14,499 bases of DNA from Geodermatophilaceae bacterium (GTDB lineage: Bacteria; Actinomycetota; Actinomycetes; Mycobacteriales; Geodermatophilaceae), in NCBI GenBank assembly GCA_013814015.1, contig JACCQS010000003.1:1-14499 (forward strand), given 5' to 3'. The position numbers were made by a program, and so were the translations under genes. A model generated the notes under the pieces. It saw only the letters and a program-made list of their open reading frames with translations. It made no database searches and was not told the origin of the DNA. Position 1 is the first letter of the stretch. Each line of letters opens with the position of its first letter. This document shows positions 6,482 to 13,992 of the stretch, one piece after another.

Positions 6482-8100
6482 GACGGCTCCCGTCCGCCTA
6501 GGTCGGCCTCCATCAGGGTGACTGCCGGATTGTCGTATCCCGGCGCCTTGACGAACACGCCGTCCAGGCCCTTGCCCCGGTCCGCCGGTCGCTTCGTGAT
6601 GCCGAAGGTGCCGTCGGCGATGGCGTTGAGCAGTCCGTCGTCGGTGATCCGTTCCAGCAGACCCACCGCCTCGGCTAGTACCTGGTTGGCGCGGCTCTCG
6701 ATGAATCCGCCTCGCGGTGGGTGGAAGTCCTCGGTCAGTCCGCCGGCGGCATCGAGCACGTACCGGACGTTCTGCAGGGCCAGGTCCCGGTCGGAAAGGA
6801 ACGGTGTGACCACGGCCTCGGTCATCATGCCCACCAGCAGAATCCCTTGCCCGGTGAGCGCCCCGACCAGATTGAAGAAGCCGTCCAGCAGATAGCCACG
6901 GAAGATGTCACCGGTCATGTGCTTGGTCGGTGGCATCCACTTCAGCGGCGCCTCCGGGAAGAGGTGGCGGGCCAGCAGAGCATGCGCCAGCTCGAGGCGG
7001 AACGACTCGGGTAGGTCTGGGTTGATCTCGAAGGCGTGGCCCAAGCCGAGTTGCCAGTCGGCCAGTCCGGCCTCGTGGGCGAAGGTCTCGTTGAGCAGTT
7101 GGCTGACCGTGACGGTGTGCGCGTCGTCCACGGCATCTGCGGTGGTCAGGTAATTGTCCTCGCCGGTGTTGATGATGATTCCGGCGCGAGCATGGATCAT
7201 CCTGCTGAACCGCTGGTCGACGAAGGTGCGCTGCGGATTGATGTCCCGGAACAGGATCCCGTACATCGAGTCGTTCAGCATCATGTCCAGCCGCTCGAGC
7301 CCGGCCAGCGTGGCGATCTCGGGCATGCACAGGCCGGAGGCATAGTTGGTCAGCCGCACATAACGTCCGAGTTCCCTACTCACCTCGTCCAGGGCGGCCC
7401 GCATCAGCCGGAAGTTCTCCTGAGTGGCGTACGTCCCGGCGTAGCCCTGCCGGGTGGCGCCTTCCGGCACGAAGTCGAGCAGCGACTGCCCGGTGGAGCG
7501 GATGACCGCAATCACGTCCGCGCCGGCCCGAGCGGCGGCCTGTGCCTGGGGAATGTCCTCGTAGATGTCACCGGTTGCAACGATCAGGTAGACCCACGGC
7601 CGTCGCGGTGGGTCCCCGAGTATCCTGATCAGCCGGTCGCGGGTCGCCCGATTGCGGTCGATCTGGCCAAGCCCAGCCTTCGCGGCGCGGGTGGCCGCGT
7701 TGTGCGCTCTGGTCGCAGCTGCATCGGTGGGGAGTTCGAACCTGGCTGTGCCGGCCGTGACGGCTTCGGCCAGATCGAGCAGGCTGGCATGCCCGCCTTC
7801 GTGCATGGCGTGCCAGACGGGAAGGGCGACACCGTGTTCGAGGCCGACCTGATCACGTACGGCGTCCACGACCCGGTTGACCCACGGAATGTCGCCGTCA
7901 CCGGTGGTCGGGTCCGCACCGCGCAAGCCTGCGAGCCGCAGAACAGCTCGCTCGACCGAGACCGTCGTCCGTTCCCGAGCCAACGAGATGACCGGGGCGG
8001 CTGCGCGGATGGCCAGGGTACGGGCGCGTCGGACGAGACGGCGATCCAGATGGATGACCTCTCGCCGATCGGTGGCTGTCGTCGCTGATCCTGTAGTCAC
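6478..8100 (-). CDS. kamD: Lysine 5,6-aminomutase alpha subunit
   Basis: Predicted 540-residue TIM-barrel subunit that, with KamE, moves the terminal amino group of beta-lysine from C6 to C5 by an adenosylcobalamin radical mechanism. Seen: long family-typical blocks, including R-S-T-G-Q-S-L-L-D-F-V-P-E-G at about 201-214, the following G-T-Y-A-T-Q-E-N-F-R segment at 222-231, M-M-L-N-D-S-M-Y-G-I-L-F at 273-284 and N-T-G-E-D-N-Y-L-T-T at 311-320. It is some 20 residues longer than the clostridial protein, mainly at the N-terminus. The GTG at 8100 is chosen because it overlaps the amidohydrolase stop codon (GTGA). The open frame continuing to 8379 runs through that gene and is rejected. No frameshift or truncation is seen. 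Confidence 0.95.
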   Translation of the reverse strand: MTTGSATTATDRREVIHLDRRLVRRARTLAIRAAAPVISLARERTTVSVERAVLRLAGLRGADPTTGDGDIPWVNRVVDAVRDQVGLEHGVALPVWHAMHEGGHASLLDLAEAVTAGTARFELPTDAAATRAHNAATRAAKAGLGQIDRNRATRDRLIRILGDPPRRPWVYLIVATGDIYEDIPQAQAAARAGADVIAVIRSTGQSLLDFVPEGATRQGYAGTYATQENFRLMRAALDEVSRELGRYVRLTNYASGLCMPEIATLAGLERLDMMLNDSMYGILFRDINPQRTFVDQRFSRMIHARAGIIINTGEDNYLTTADAVDDAHTVTVSQLLNETFAHEAGLADWQLGLGHAFEINPDLPESFRLELAHALLARHLFPEAPLKWMPPTKHMTGDIFRGYLLDGFFNLVGALTGQGILLVGMMTEAVVTPFLSDRDLALQNVRYVLDAAGGLTEDFHPPRGGFIESRANQVLAEAVGLLERITDDGLLNAIADGTFGITKRPADRGKGLDGVFVKAPGYDNPAVTLMEADLGGREPS

Positions 8101-9623
8101 TGGTCCTCGGCTCCGTGGATGATCCGGCCGCCGGCAACTGTCAGTGTGCATCGCGGCGGCCCGGCCCCGTCCACAAGTCCTGCGACGAGGCCTGCGAGTG
8201 GTTCCTCGGTCGCCCAGACGGCGAGGTGGGCAGGGGCTCCTACCTCGATCCTTCCCACTGCCGGGTCCGGGTGACGCGCTGCGCGCCAACCGCCGACCGT
8301 CGCCGCGACCATCGCCTGGCCCAGCGACATCCGGCTGGCTTGGGTGCGATGTCCTACCGCGGCCGAGATCCCGCGCCACGGGTCGATGGCGGTGACCGGA
8401 GAGTCGCTGCCGAACGCGATCGTCAGGCCCGCAGCCGCGAGGTTCGCGAGCGGGTTGAGCTCCTGGGCGCGGGCCGCACCCAGTCGTGTTTCATACATCC
8501 TTCCGAGACCGCCCCACGCCGCGTCGAACGACGGCTGCACGCTGGCGACGGCGCCAAGCCTGGCAAAGGTGGCCATCGCGGGCGCACTCGGCATCTCCAG
8601 GTGCTCGAGTCGGTGCCGGCATCCTCGTACGGGCAGATCTCCGAATTCGGCTGCTACCGCCTCGAACCCGCGGGCGATCTGGTCGATCGCGGCGTCTCCG
8701 ATGCAGTGGAAGCCGGCCTGGATGCGGGCGCGAGTGGCCCGCCTGAGGTGCTCGGTGACCTGCTCGTCGGTGAAGTACAGGGCCCCGCTGGTGTGTTGTG
8801 CATCTTCGTAGGGCTTGTGCATGGCCGCGGTGTGCGAGCCGAAGGCGCCGTCACAGAACAGGTCCCCAGCAGCGCCAGCCAGGCCGAGGTCGGTCACGAT
8901 GTCGGTTGCGCCCAGCTCCCCCCAGTAGCCGAGTACCTCCGGACCGGATTCGGTACGGGCCAGGTGCAGGAGTGACTCCAGGTCGTCGCGCCCGGAAATG
9001 TCGGGACCGGCCATCTCGTGGATCGCCGCGACGCCGAGTTCGCCGGCCCGGGAGCGGGTGGCGCGCTGAGCGAGCAGTCGCTGCTCGGGCCTGATCGCTG
9101 CCTGGGCCGCGCGGCGCACGACGTGATGAGCCTCCATGCGCAGATGCCCATTGCGGTCGAAGCCGGTGCACTCCTGGGCTTGCGGACACCGCTCGAGCAA
9201 CGCCGTCGACACGACGGCCGAATGCACGTCAACCCTGGCGAGGTAGGCCGGCGCGCCGCGTCCGGCAGCGTCGAGTTCCCCGATGGTGGGTGCCCGGCGC
9301 TCAGGCCAGGTTGTCTCGTCCCATCCGGTGCCGAAGATCAGCTCACTTGGATGGGCATCAGCGTGGGCCGCGATCCGCTCGAGTGCGGCTGGCAGTGACA
9401 CGGTCCCGTGCAGGTCCAACCCGGACAGGGACAGGCCGGTCGCGGTGGCGTGGACATGGGCATCGACGAAGGCCGGCAGCAGGAGGCATCCGGACATGTC
9501 CAGCGTGCGCTTGGCGGTTGGAGCCTGGCTGATCGGGCCGACCCAGGCGAGCTTCGAGCCGTCGATGACCACGCCCTGGCCCGGTCGCGCCCGGATCGTG
9601 ACTCCGGAGAGGAGGGTCCTCAT
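8097..9623 (-). CDS. YtcJ-like metal-dependent amidohydrolase in the lysine operon
   Basis: Predicted 508-residue amidohydrolase of the family-3/YtcJ type, cytoplasmic with no signal peptide. Seen: the first metal site D-A-H-V-H at residues 54-58, then the later family blocks in order: H-E-M-A-G, F-H-C-I-G-D-A-A-I-D, R-L-E-H-L-E-M, and G-S-D-S-P-V near the C-terminus. These supply the usual His and Asp ligands, so it should be an active hydrolase. Its substrate is unknown. It starts at ATG 9623, overlapping the kdd stop codon (ATGA), and its own stop overlaps the kamD start (GTGA). Translation is therefore coupled on both sides, which argues for a job in lysine breakdown. A lactam or N-acyl derivative of a diamino acid intermediate would be a reasonable substrate, but that is inference only. 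Confidence 0.85.
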   Translation of the reverse strand: MRTLLSGVTIRARPGQGVVIDGSKLAWVGPISQAPTAKRTLDMSGCLLLPAFVDAHVHATATGLSLSGLDLHGTVSLPAALERIAAHADAHPSELIFGTGWDETTWPERRAPTIGELDAAGRGAPAYLARVDVHSAVVSTALLERCPQAQECTGFDRNGHLRMEAHHVVRRAAQAAIRPEQRLLAQRATRSRAGELGVAAIHEMAGPDISGRDDLESLLHLARTESGPEVLGYWGELGATDIVTDLGLAGAAGDLFCDGAFGSHTAAMHKPYEDAQHTSGALYFTDEQVTEHLRRATRARIQAGFHCIGDAAIDQIARGFEAVAAEFGDLPVRGCRHRLEHLEMPSAPAMATFARLGAVASVQPSFDAAWGGLGRMYETRLGAARAQELNPLANLAAAGLTIAFGSDSPVTAIDPWRGISAAVGHRTQASRMSLGQAMVAATVGGWRAARHPDPAVGRIEVGAPAHLAVWATEEPLAGLVAGLVDGAGPPRCTLTVAGGRIIHGAEDQ

Positions 9624-10645
9624 GCGTGGGCGCGTGCGGCGAAGAGTCGTCGTACCCCGGGAGTGGACCGGTAGAGGTCCAGCGCCAGCTCGGCATGACC
9701 CGGGGTGTATCCGTTGCCGACCAGCATCGTGACATCGGCCGCCATGCCCTCGGCGCCCAACGCGGCGGCGGCGAACGACGTTGCCATCGAGAAGAAGACG
9801 ACGCTGCCGCCGTTCTCGGTGGCCAGGATCGCGCCGTGCTCGCAGCCTGGTACGTCGACACAGACCACGCTCACCTGAACAGGCTCCCCCACTGCCGCGC
9901 TGACGGCGAGCGGATCCCGGGCATCAGCGAGAACGACCTCGTCGACCAGCTCGGCGTCGCGCAACTGAGCAGCCTCCGCGTCAGTGGGCACCAGGCCGAC
10001 CAGGCGGCTGGCGCCGGCTCGACGGGCAGCAGCCAGGGACAAAGACCCGGACTTACCGGCCGCACCCAGCACACAGACCGACCGAGCGGCGCTGTCGCGG
10101 ACGACGCGGTCCACCAGCGCCGGGGCACCGCAGACATCGAGCACCGACAGCGCGGTGTGTTCGGGTATGTCGTCGGGTAACACCGCCGCGATGGAGCGGC
10201 CGAACAGGATCGCCCGTCCCTGGCACGGCACCTGCTCACCCGTGCCATTCCAGTTCTGCAGCTCGTCGTCTATCCGCAACGGGGTAAGGGTGAGCGACAC
10301 CAGGGTCGCTACCGACTGACCCGGCAACAGCCCGAGTGCGGAGTCAGGTCCGACCTCCTCGACCGTGCCGAGCAGCATCCCTCCGGAGCCGGTGACCGGG
10401 TTGTGCATCTTGCCGCGAGTTCGGATGATCTCGAGTACGGCGTCGCGGATGGCCAACCCGTTCCCCTGGTGTTCGACTGCCAGTTGGCGGTACGAGGCGG
10501 CGTCGAGGTTGAGTCGGCGGACCCGGATCGCGACCTCGTCAGCCTGGAGCGCAGCATCCGGGTCCAGCCGCCAGGCGGCCTGCGGAAGCGCCCCGGCCGG
10601 GTCAAGAACCCGGCCGATGCCCAATCCGGTTGCGGTCGCTCCCAT
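9620..10645 (-). CDS. kdd: L-erythro-3,5-diaminohexanoate dehydrogenase
   Basis: Predicted 341-residue NAD(P)-dependent oxidative deaminase that turns 3,5-diaminohexanoate into 3-keto-5-aminohexanoate and ammonia (EC 1.4.1.11). Seen: an N-terminal catalytic region with the family block R-G-K-M-H-N-P-V-T-G-S-G-G at about 77-89. A Rossmann domain follows, with the dinucleotide motif C-V-L-G-A-A-G-K-S-G at 191-200. The length matches characterised Kdd (about 340-350). The ATG at 10645 is chosen because AAGGAG lies seven bases upstream; an earlier in-frame start at 10690 has no such signal. It is the first gene of the minus-strand operon and diverges from kamA. The start of the amidohydrolase overlaps its stop codon. 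Confidence 0.93.
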   Translation of the reverse strand: MGATATGLGIGRVLDPAGALPQAAWRLDPDAALQADEVAIRVRRLNLDAASYRQLAVEHQGNGLAIRDAVLEIIRTRGKMHNPVTGSGGMLLGTVEEVGPDSALGLLPGQSVATLVSLTLTPLRIDDELQNWNGTGEQVPCQGRAILFGRSIAAVLPDDIPEHTALSVLDVCGAPALVDRVVRDSAARSVCVLGAAGKSGSLSLAAARRAGASRLVGLVPTDAEAAQLRDAELVDEVVLADARDPLAVSAAVGEPVQVSVVCVDVPGCEHGAILATENGGSVVFFSMATSFAAAALGAEGMAADVTMLVGNGYTPGHAELALDLYRSTPGVRRLFAARAHA

Positions 10646-10652
10646 GTGGTGT

Positions 10653-10658
10653 CTCCTT
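10653..10658 (-). promoter_or_regulatory. Ribosome binding site for kdd
   Basis: AAGGAG on the minus strand, seven bases before the ATG at 10645. It selects this ATG over the in-frame start at 10690, which would add 15 residues upstream of it. Confidence 0.7.
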
Positions 10659-10761
10659 CGGAAAGATAGCCTGTTCGCCGAAGAAACCACGGCGCAGGCC
10701 GGCTAGGACCGGACGATATCCCGTACGGTACCGGTATCCATCCTTGATTCGAGACCCTGCC

Positions 10762-10767
10762 AGGAGG
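10762..10767 (+). promoter_or_regulatory. Ribosome binding site for kamA
   Basis: A full AGGAGG six bases before the GTG at 10774. It sets the start of kamA and rules out the longer open frame beginning at 10630, which would run into the kdd leader. Confidence 0.75.
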
Positions 10768-10773
10768 CTCGCC

Positions 10774-12219
10774 GTGAGTGCCGGACAGCCGGGACAGCCC
10801 TACGTCTACACGCGTCGAGAGCTCGTCGAACCCGACTGGCGTCGCCTTCCGGGTTTCGCCGGGGTCACCGAGGCGGAGTGGGCCGATGCGCAATGGCAGC
10901 GGGTCAACTGTGCGAAGAACATCCGCCAGCTCCGCGGTGTCTACGGCGACCTGCTCGACGACAGCTTCTACGCCGACATCGACGCCGATCAGCAACAGCG
11001 GGCGACGATGTCGATCCTGTTGCCCCCGCAGATGCTCAACACCATGGTCCCCCACGAGGTGCCGACCACTTCGGCGATGCTGGCTGACCCGGTCCGGCGC
11101 TACATGCTGCCGGTGTTCTCCGACCGGGCCACGGACTGGCCCTCGCACCCCTATGCCACCCGGGATTCCTTGCACGAACACGAGATGTGGACCGCCGAGG
11201 GGCTGACCCACCGCTACCCGACCAAGGTGCTGGCCGAGTTGCTGCCGACCTGTCCGCAGTACTGCGGGCACTGCACCCGGATGGACCTGGTCGGCAACTC
11301 CACCCCGCAGGTCAGCAAGCTCAAGTTCGAGCTCAAACCGGTCGACCGTCAGGCGGCGATGCTGGACTATCTGCGCCGCAATCCTGGTGTCCGCGACGTC
11401 GTCGTCTCTGGTGGCGACGTGGCCAACATGCCGTTCAAGAACCTCGAGGTATTTCTCGACGGCCTGCTCGAACTCGATTCGATCCGCGATATCCGGCTGG
11501 CGACCAAGGCGCTGATGGGAATGCCGCAGCACTGGCTCAAACCCGACGTCGTCGAGGGAATGGCCCGGCTTGCCGCGACAGCCCAGCGGCGCGGAGTCAG
11601 CCTGGCGATCCACACCCACGTCAACGCCGCTCAACAGGTCACTCCGCTGGTCGCTCAGGCCGCCAAGACGATGCTCGAGGTCGGAGTTCGCGACGTACGC
11701 AATCAGGGTGTCCTGCTCAAGGGTGTCAACACCACCTCGGAGGCGCTGCTCGACTTGTGCTTCGCGCTGGCCGACGAGGCCAGCATCCTGCCCTACTACT
11801 TCTACATGTGCGACATGATCCCCAACGCCGAGCACTGGCGGATCTCGGTGGCACAGGCCCAGGATCTGCAGCACTCGATCATGGGATACCTGCCGGGCTT
11901 TGCCACTCCGCGGATCGTCTGCGATGTTCCCTACGTCGGCAAGCGCTGGGTGCATCAGCTCGCCGAGTACGACCGCGAGCGCGGGATCAGCTACTGGACG
12001 AAGAACTATCGCGCGGGGCTTGAGGCGCGACAACCCGGAGCAGCCGCGCAGGACGACCTCGACCGGCGGTATGAGTACTACGACCCGATCCAGTCGCTTC
12101 CAGCCTCGGGACAACAGTGGTGGGCGCGTCACACTGCGGCCGACCACGCGCGGGCCATGCAGGACGGGCACGACCGAGCGGCTGCTTCCGCGGCGGCGGC
12201 TGAGGCACTGATCAGCTGA
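10774..12219 (+). CDS. kamA: KamA-family radical SAM lysine 2,3-aminomutase (divergent form)
   Basis: Predicted 481-residue enzyme converting L-lysine to L-beta-lysine with a [4Fe-4S] cluster, S-adenosylmethionine and PLP. Seen: the cluster motif C-P-Q-Y-C-G-H-C with Cys160, Cys164 and Cys167, followed by Arg169. Asp347 in M-C-D-M and Asp384 in V-C-D-V-P are 37 residues apart, like Asp293 and Asp330 that bind the lysine amino group in the Clostridium subterminale enzyme. Lys390 in P-Y-V-G-K sits where PLP-binding Lys337 lies, but the loop is one residue shorter than the classical P-G-G-G-G-K. No cysteine follows residue 383, so the C-terminal zinc-binding cysteines of the clostridial enzyme are missing. 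The GTG at 10774 has AGGAGG six bases upstream. It is divergent from kdd and convergent with the acyltransferase gene. Confidence 0.85.
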   Translation: MSAGQPGQPYVYTRRELVEPDWRRLPGFAGVTEAEWADAQWQRVNCAKNIRQLRGVYGDLLDDSFYADIDADQQQRATMSILLPPQMLNTMVPHEVPTTSAMLADPVRRYMLPVFSDRATDWPSHPYATRDSLHEHEMWTAEGLTHRYPTKVLAELLPTCPQYCGHCTRMDLVGNSTPQVSKLKFELKPVDRQAAMLDYLRRNPGVRDVVVSGGDVANMPFKNLEVFLDGLLELDSIRDIRLATKALMGMPQHWLKPDVVEGMARLAATAQRRGVSLAIHTHVNAAQQVTPLVAQAAKTMLEVGVRDVRNQGVLLKGVNTTSEALLDLCFALADEASILPYYFYMCDMIPNAEHWRISVAQAQDLQHSIMGYLPGFATPRIVCDVPYVGKRWVHQLAEYDRERGISYWTKNYRAGLEARQPGAAAQDDLDRRYEYYDPIQSLPASGQQWWARHTAADHARAMQDGHDRAAASAAAAEALIS

Positions 12220-12236
12220 GGCTGATGGCCACAGCC
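12220..12236. terminator. Small hairpin between convergent kamA and plsC-like genes
   Basis: GGCTG (12220-12224) pairs with CAGCC (12232-12236) around a seven-base loop, inside the 22-base gap between two converging genes. There is no T-run on either side, so termination by this hairpin alone is doubtful. It is listed because it is the only structure at the convergent ends. Confidence 0.2.
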
Positions 12237-12241
12237 GACCT

Positions 12242-13030
12242 TCAGGTCCTGCCTGCGGCCTTGCGCGCAGCCGTGCGCGCAGCCTTGGCGCGGCGCGCGG
12301 CCAGGACCCTGTTCTCCAGCTCCTCGGCCCCCTCTCGAGTCGGTGCCGTCCCGCCCAGCCGGCGGGGCAGCCACCAGAGATCGTGCGGTCCGGCAGGCTT
12401 CTGCGGATGGTCGTCCTGGACCTGGGTGAGCAGATCGCTCATCCGGGCGTGCAGATCCAGCATCACCCGGCCGGCCTTTGCGCCCTCGGCTGGCACTAAC
12501 GGTTGGCCGATCACGATGCTGATCGCCCTGCCACGCCGAAGGCTGTACCGCTTGTCCACTGTGTAGACGCGTTGTCCTCCCCAAACGACCATCGGAACGA
12601 TGGGTACGCCCGCCTCGATGGCCAAGCGGGAGACTCCGGTCTTGAACTTCTTCAGCTCCCAGGACCGGCTGATCGTGGCCTCGGGGAAAATTCCGACCAA
12701 TTCGCCGTTTCGCAGCGCGGCGACCGCGTCGGTGAAGGCGGCGGCTCCGGCTTCCCGGTCCACGGGGATGTGGTGCATGCCGCGCATCCATGGGCCGCTG
12801 ATCCTGCTGGTGAACACCGACTTCTTGGCCATGAACCGAACGAATCGCCCCTGCTTGTAGGCCGCCAGGCCGACGAAGGTGAAGTCGAGGTAGCTGACGT
12901 GATTCGACGCGATCACTGCGCCGCCGGAGATCGGAAGGTTCTCCACGCCGCGGACGTCGAAGCGCAGGCGCAGCAACCAGAAGACGCCGAGCATGAACCG
13001 ATTGACGATCCGGTACGGCAGGTCGCTCAT
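12242..13030 (-). CDS. PlsC-type 1-acyl-sn-glycerol-3-phosphate acyltransferase
   Basis: Predicted 262-residue phospholipid acyltransferase that would place an acyl chain on lysophosphatidic acid or a similar acceptor at the inner membrane face. Seen: the catalytic H-x4-D motif in N-H-V-S-Y-L-D, with His44 and Asp49. The third family block is present as F-P-E-A-T at 115-119, where most members have F-P-E-G-T. The block V-P-I-V-P-M-V at 142-148 is also present. A hydrophobic N-terminal stretch at about 8-22 may anchor it. The C-terminus is a low-complexity tail of alanine, arginine and lysine. ATG 13030 is preferred to the GTG two codons earlier because GGGAGG lies five bases before it. Actinobacteria carry several such paralogues, so the exact acceptor is unknown. 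No functional tie to kamA is implied. Confidence 0.88.
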   Translation of the reverse strand: MSDLPYRIVNRFMLGVFWLLRLRFDVRGVENLPISGGAVIASNHVSYLDFTFVGLAAYKQGRFVRFMAKKSVFTSRISGPWMRGMHHIPVDREAGAAAFTDAVAALRNGELVGIFPEATISRSWELKKFKTGVSRLAIEAGVPIVPMVVWGGQRVYTVDKRYSLRRGRAISIVIGQPLVPAEGAKAGRVMLDLHARMSDLLTQVQDDHPQKPAGPHDLWWLPRRLGGTAPTREGAEELENRVLAARRAKAARTAARKAAGRT

Positions 13031-13035
13031 CGTCA

Positions 13036-13041
13036 CCTCCC
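13036..13041 (-). promoter_or_regulatory. Ribosome binding site for the acyltransferase
   Basis: GGGAGG on the minus strand, five bases before the ATG at 13030. The alternative GTG at 13036 overlaps this motif and so cannot be served by it. Confidence 0.55.
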
Positions 13042-13086
13042 GCTGTCTGGGCGCCTTCCGAGCACGCTACCGCCGTGCGATCGCGA

Positions 13087-13230
13087 TCAGCGCATCAACC
13101 GGTTCGGCTTCCTCGGCGGCGAGATGACCACCTCGGCATTGCAGATCTCCTCGACCCACTTCGCCACGCCAGCGCCGGGTCTTCCTTGTTGGCGAACTGG
13201 TGACTACACACAGAGCCGCTACTGAAGTCG
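13087..13230 (-). pseudogene. Possible frameshifted gene remnant
   Basis: In the 233-base gap between the acyltransferase and the flavoprotein, two neighbouring minus-strand frames look protein-like and join around 13165-13172. The upstream frame contains H-Q-F-A-N-K-E-D-P-A-L-A. The downstream one contains A-K-W-V-E-E-I-C-N-A-E-V-V-I-S-P-P and ends at a TGA at 13087-13089. Both use G or C at nearly all third positions, as real genes here do. No start codon with a ribosome binding site precedes them. One lost or gained base would explain the shift. I do not recognise the family. A third frame also ends in a helix-like tail, so chance is a real alternative. Confidence 0.25.
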
Positions 13231-13263
13231 GTGGCCTACCGAGGCGTCGGACGTTGCCGCGCG

Positions 13264-13899
13264 TCACCACAACTGTGTGGCGTACCCCTGCTCCATACTC
13301 GCGACCGCCTGCGCCACCGGGATGCGTTCTCGGCGGGCGGCCAGCAGCATCGCCGCTGCCGAGGGCAACTCATCCGGTGCCGGCCAGCTCTCGCGCTGCC
13401 ACACCTTCGAGCGGATCATGGCCTTGCCGCAATGGATGAAGGCGGTGCGAACCGCGACGCCGACCGCGAGATCGGCGGTGCGGCCTGGGACATCGACGGC
13501 TCGCAGGACGGCGGGATCCCGGGTCAGAAATGCCGTGCCGTCGATGCGCAGCGTCTCCCGCATCCCAGGGATCAGGAACAGTAATCCGACCTGTGGGTTG
13601 TCCAGGATGTGCCGTAGCCCGTCGATGCGCCGGTTGCCCGTGAGGTCCGCCCACGCAATGCGTTTCGCGTCCAGCACGCGCACGAATCCGGGCGGACCGC
13701 CGCGCGGGGTGACCGTTGTGCGCCCAGCCGCGTCGCTGGTGGCCAGCATCGACAGCGGTGACCGGGCAAGGAAGTCCACACAATGCTCGTCGAGTGCGTC
13801 GATCTCCTTCTCCCACGCCCGCGGTGGAGGTTCGGGATAACCGTCGCTACGCAGTTCGGCAACGCTGGTCACCAAGTGGGTGAACGGCGCCTCGGGCAT
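13264..13899 (-). CDS. Pyridoxamine 5'-phosphate oxidase-family flavoprotein (MSMEG_1061 type)
   Basis: Predicted 211-residue FMN-binding split-barrel protein. Seen: the conserved order L-R-S-D-G-Y-P, then S-P-L-S-M-L-A-T at about 47-54. The FMN-binding block T-P-R-G-G-P-P-G-F-V is at 64-73 and the late block G-L-L-F-L-I-P-G-M-R-E-T-L-R at 105-118. The order and length (about 200-210) match the actinobacterial PPOX subfamily typified by MSMEG_1061. True vitamin B6 oxidase activity is not expected; these proteins are usually suspected of F420- or FMN-linked reductions. ATG 13899 and GTG 13905 are both possible starts, and neither has a strong ribosome binding site, so it may be leaderless. It is a single gene, divergent from the secreted protein gene. 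Confidence 0.87.
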   Translation of the reverse strand: MPEAPFTHLVTSVAELRSDGYPEPPPRAWEKEIDALDEHCVDFLARSPLSMLATSDAAGRTTVTPRGGPPGFVRVLDAKRIAWADLTGNRRIDGLRHILDNPQVGLLFLIPGMRETLRIDGTAFLTRDPAVLRAVDVPGRTADLAVGVAVRTAFIHCGKAMIRSKVWQRESWPAPDELPSAAAMLLAARRERIPVAQAVASMEQGYATQLW

Positions 13900-13972
13900 C
13901 CCCACAGGCTACGCAGTCCAGGCGGTCACGCCAGCGTGAGCTGCTGCGCGGCTTCCTTGTGCGGGGTACCGA

Positions 13973-13992
13973 CCCTCAGCCGGCTGGTAGGG
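13973..13992. repeat. Inverted repeat in the divergent intergenic region
   Basis: The 10-base palindrome CAGCCGGCTG (13977-13986) is flanked by CCCT and AGGG, so the whole element can form a stem with a two-base bulge. It lies between the flavoprotein gene and the secreted protein gene, where an operator could sit. The remaining 274 bases of this gap show no gene I can support. Confidence 0.3.

Larger units (their letters stand above)
10646..10773. promoter_or_regulatory. Divergent kdd/kamA control region with overlapping palindromes
   Basis: These 128 bases separate the two divergent lysine transcription units and must hold both promoters. Three 8-base palindromes overlap within 16 bases: CCGTACGG (10721-10728), CGGTACCG (10726-10733) and TACCGGTA (10729-10736). 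Such overlapping symmetry could be an operator that controls both directions. I cannot assign a consensus -35/-10 pair on either strand. No regulator gene lies in the window. Confidence 0.4.

Noticed and set aside
7036..8088. Plus-strand open frame of 350 codons opposite kamD
   Set aside because: kamD is strongly conserved along its whole length on the minus strand. The plus frame has no recognisable feature.
10309..12171. Minus-strand open frame of 620 codons opposite kamA and running into kdd
   Set aside because: The kamA radical SAM motifs, GTG start and ribosome binding site on the plus strand are decisive. This frame is antisense and out of phase with kdd.
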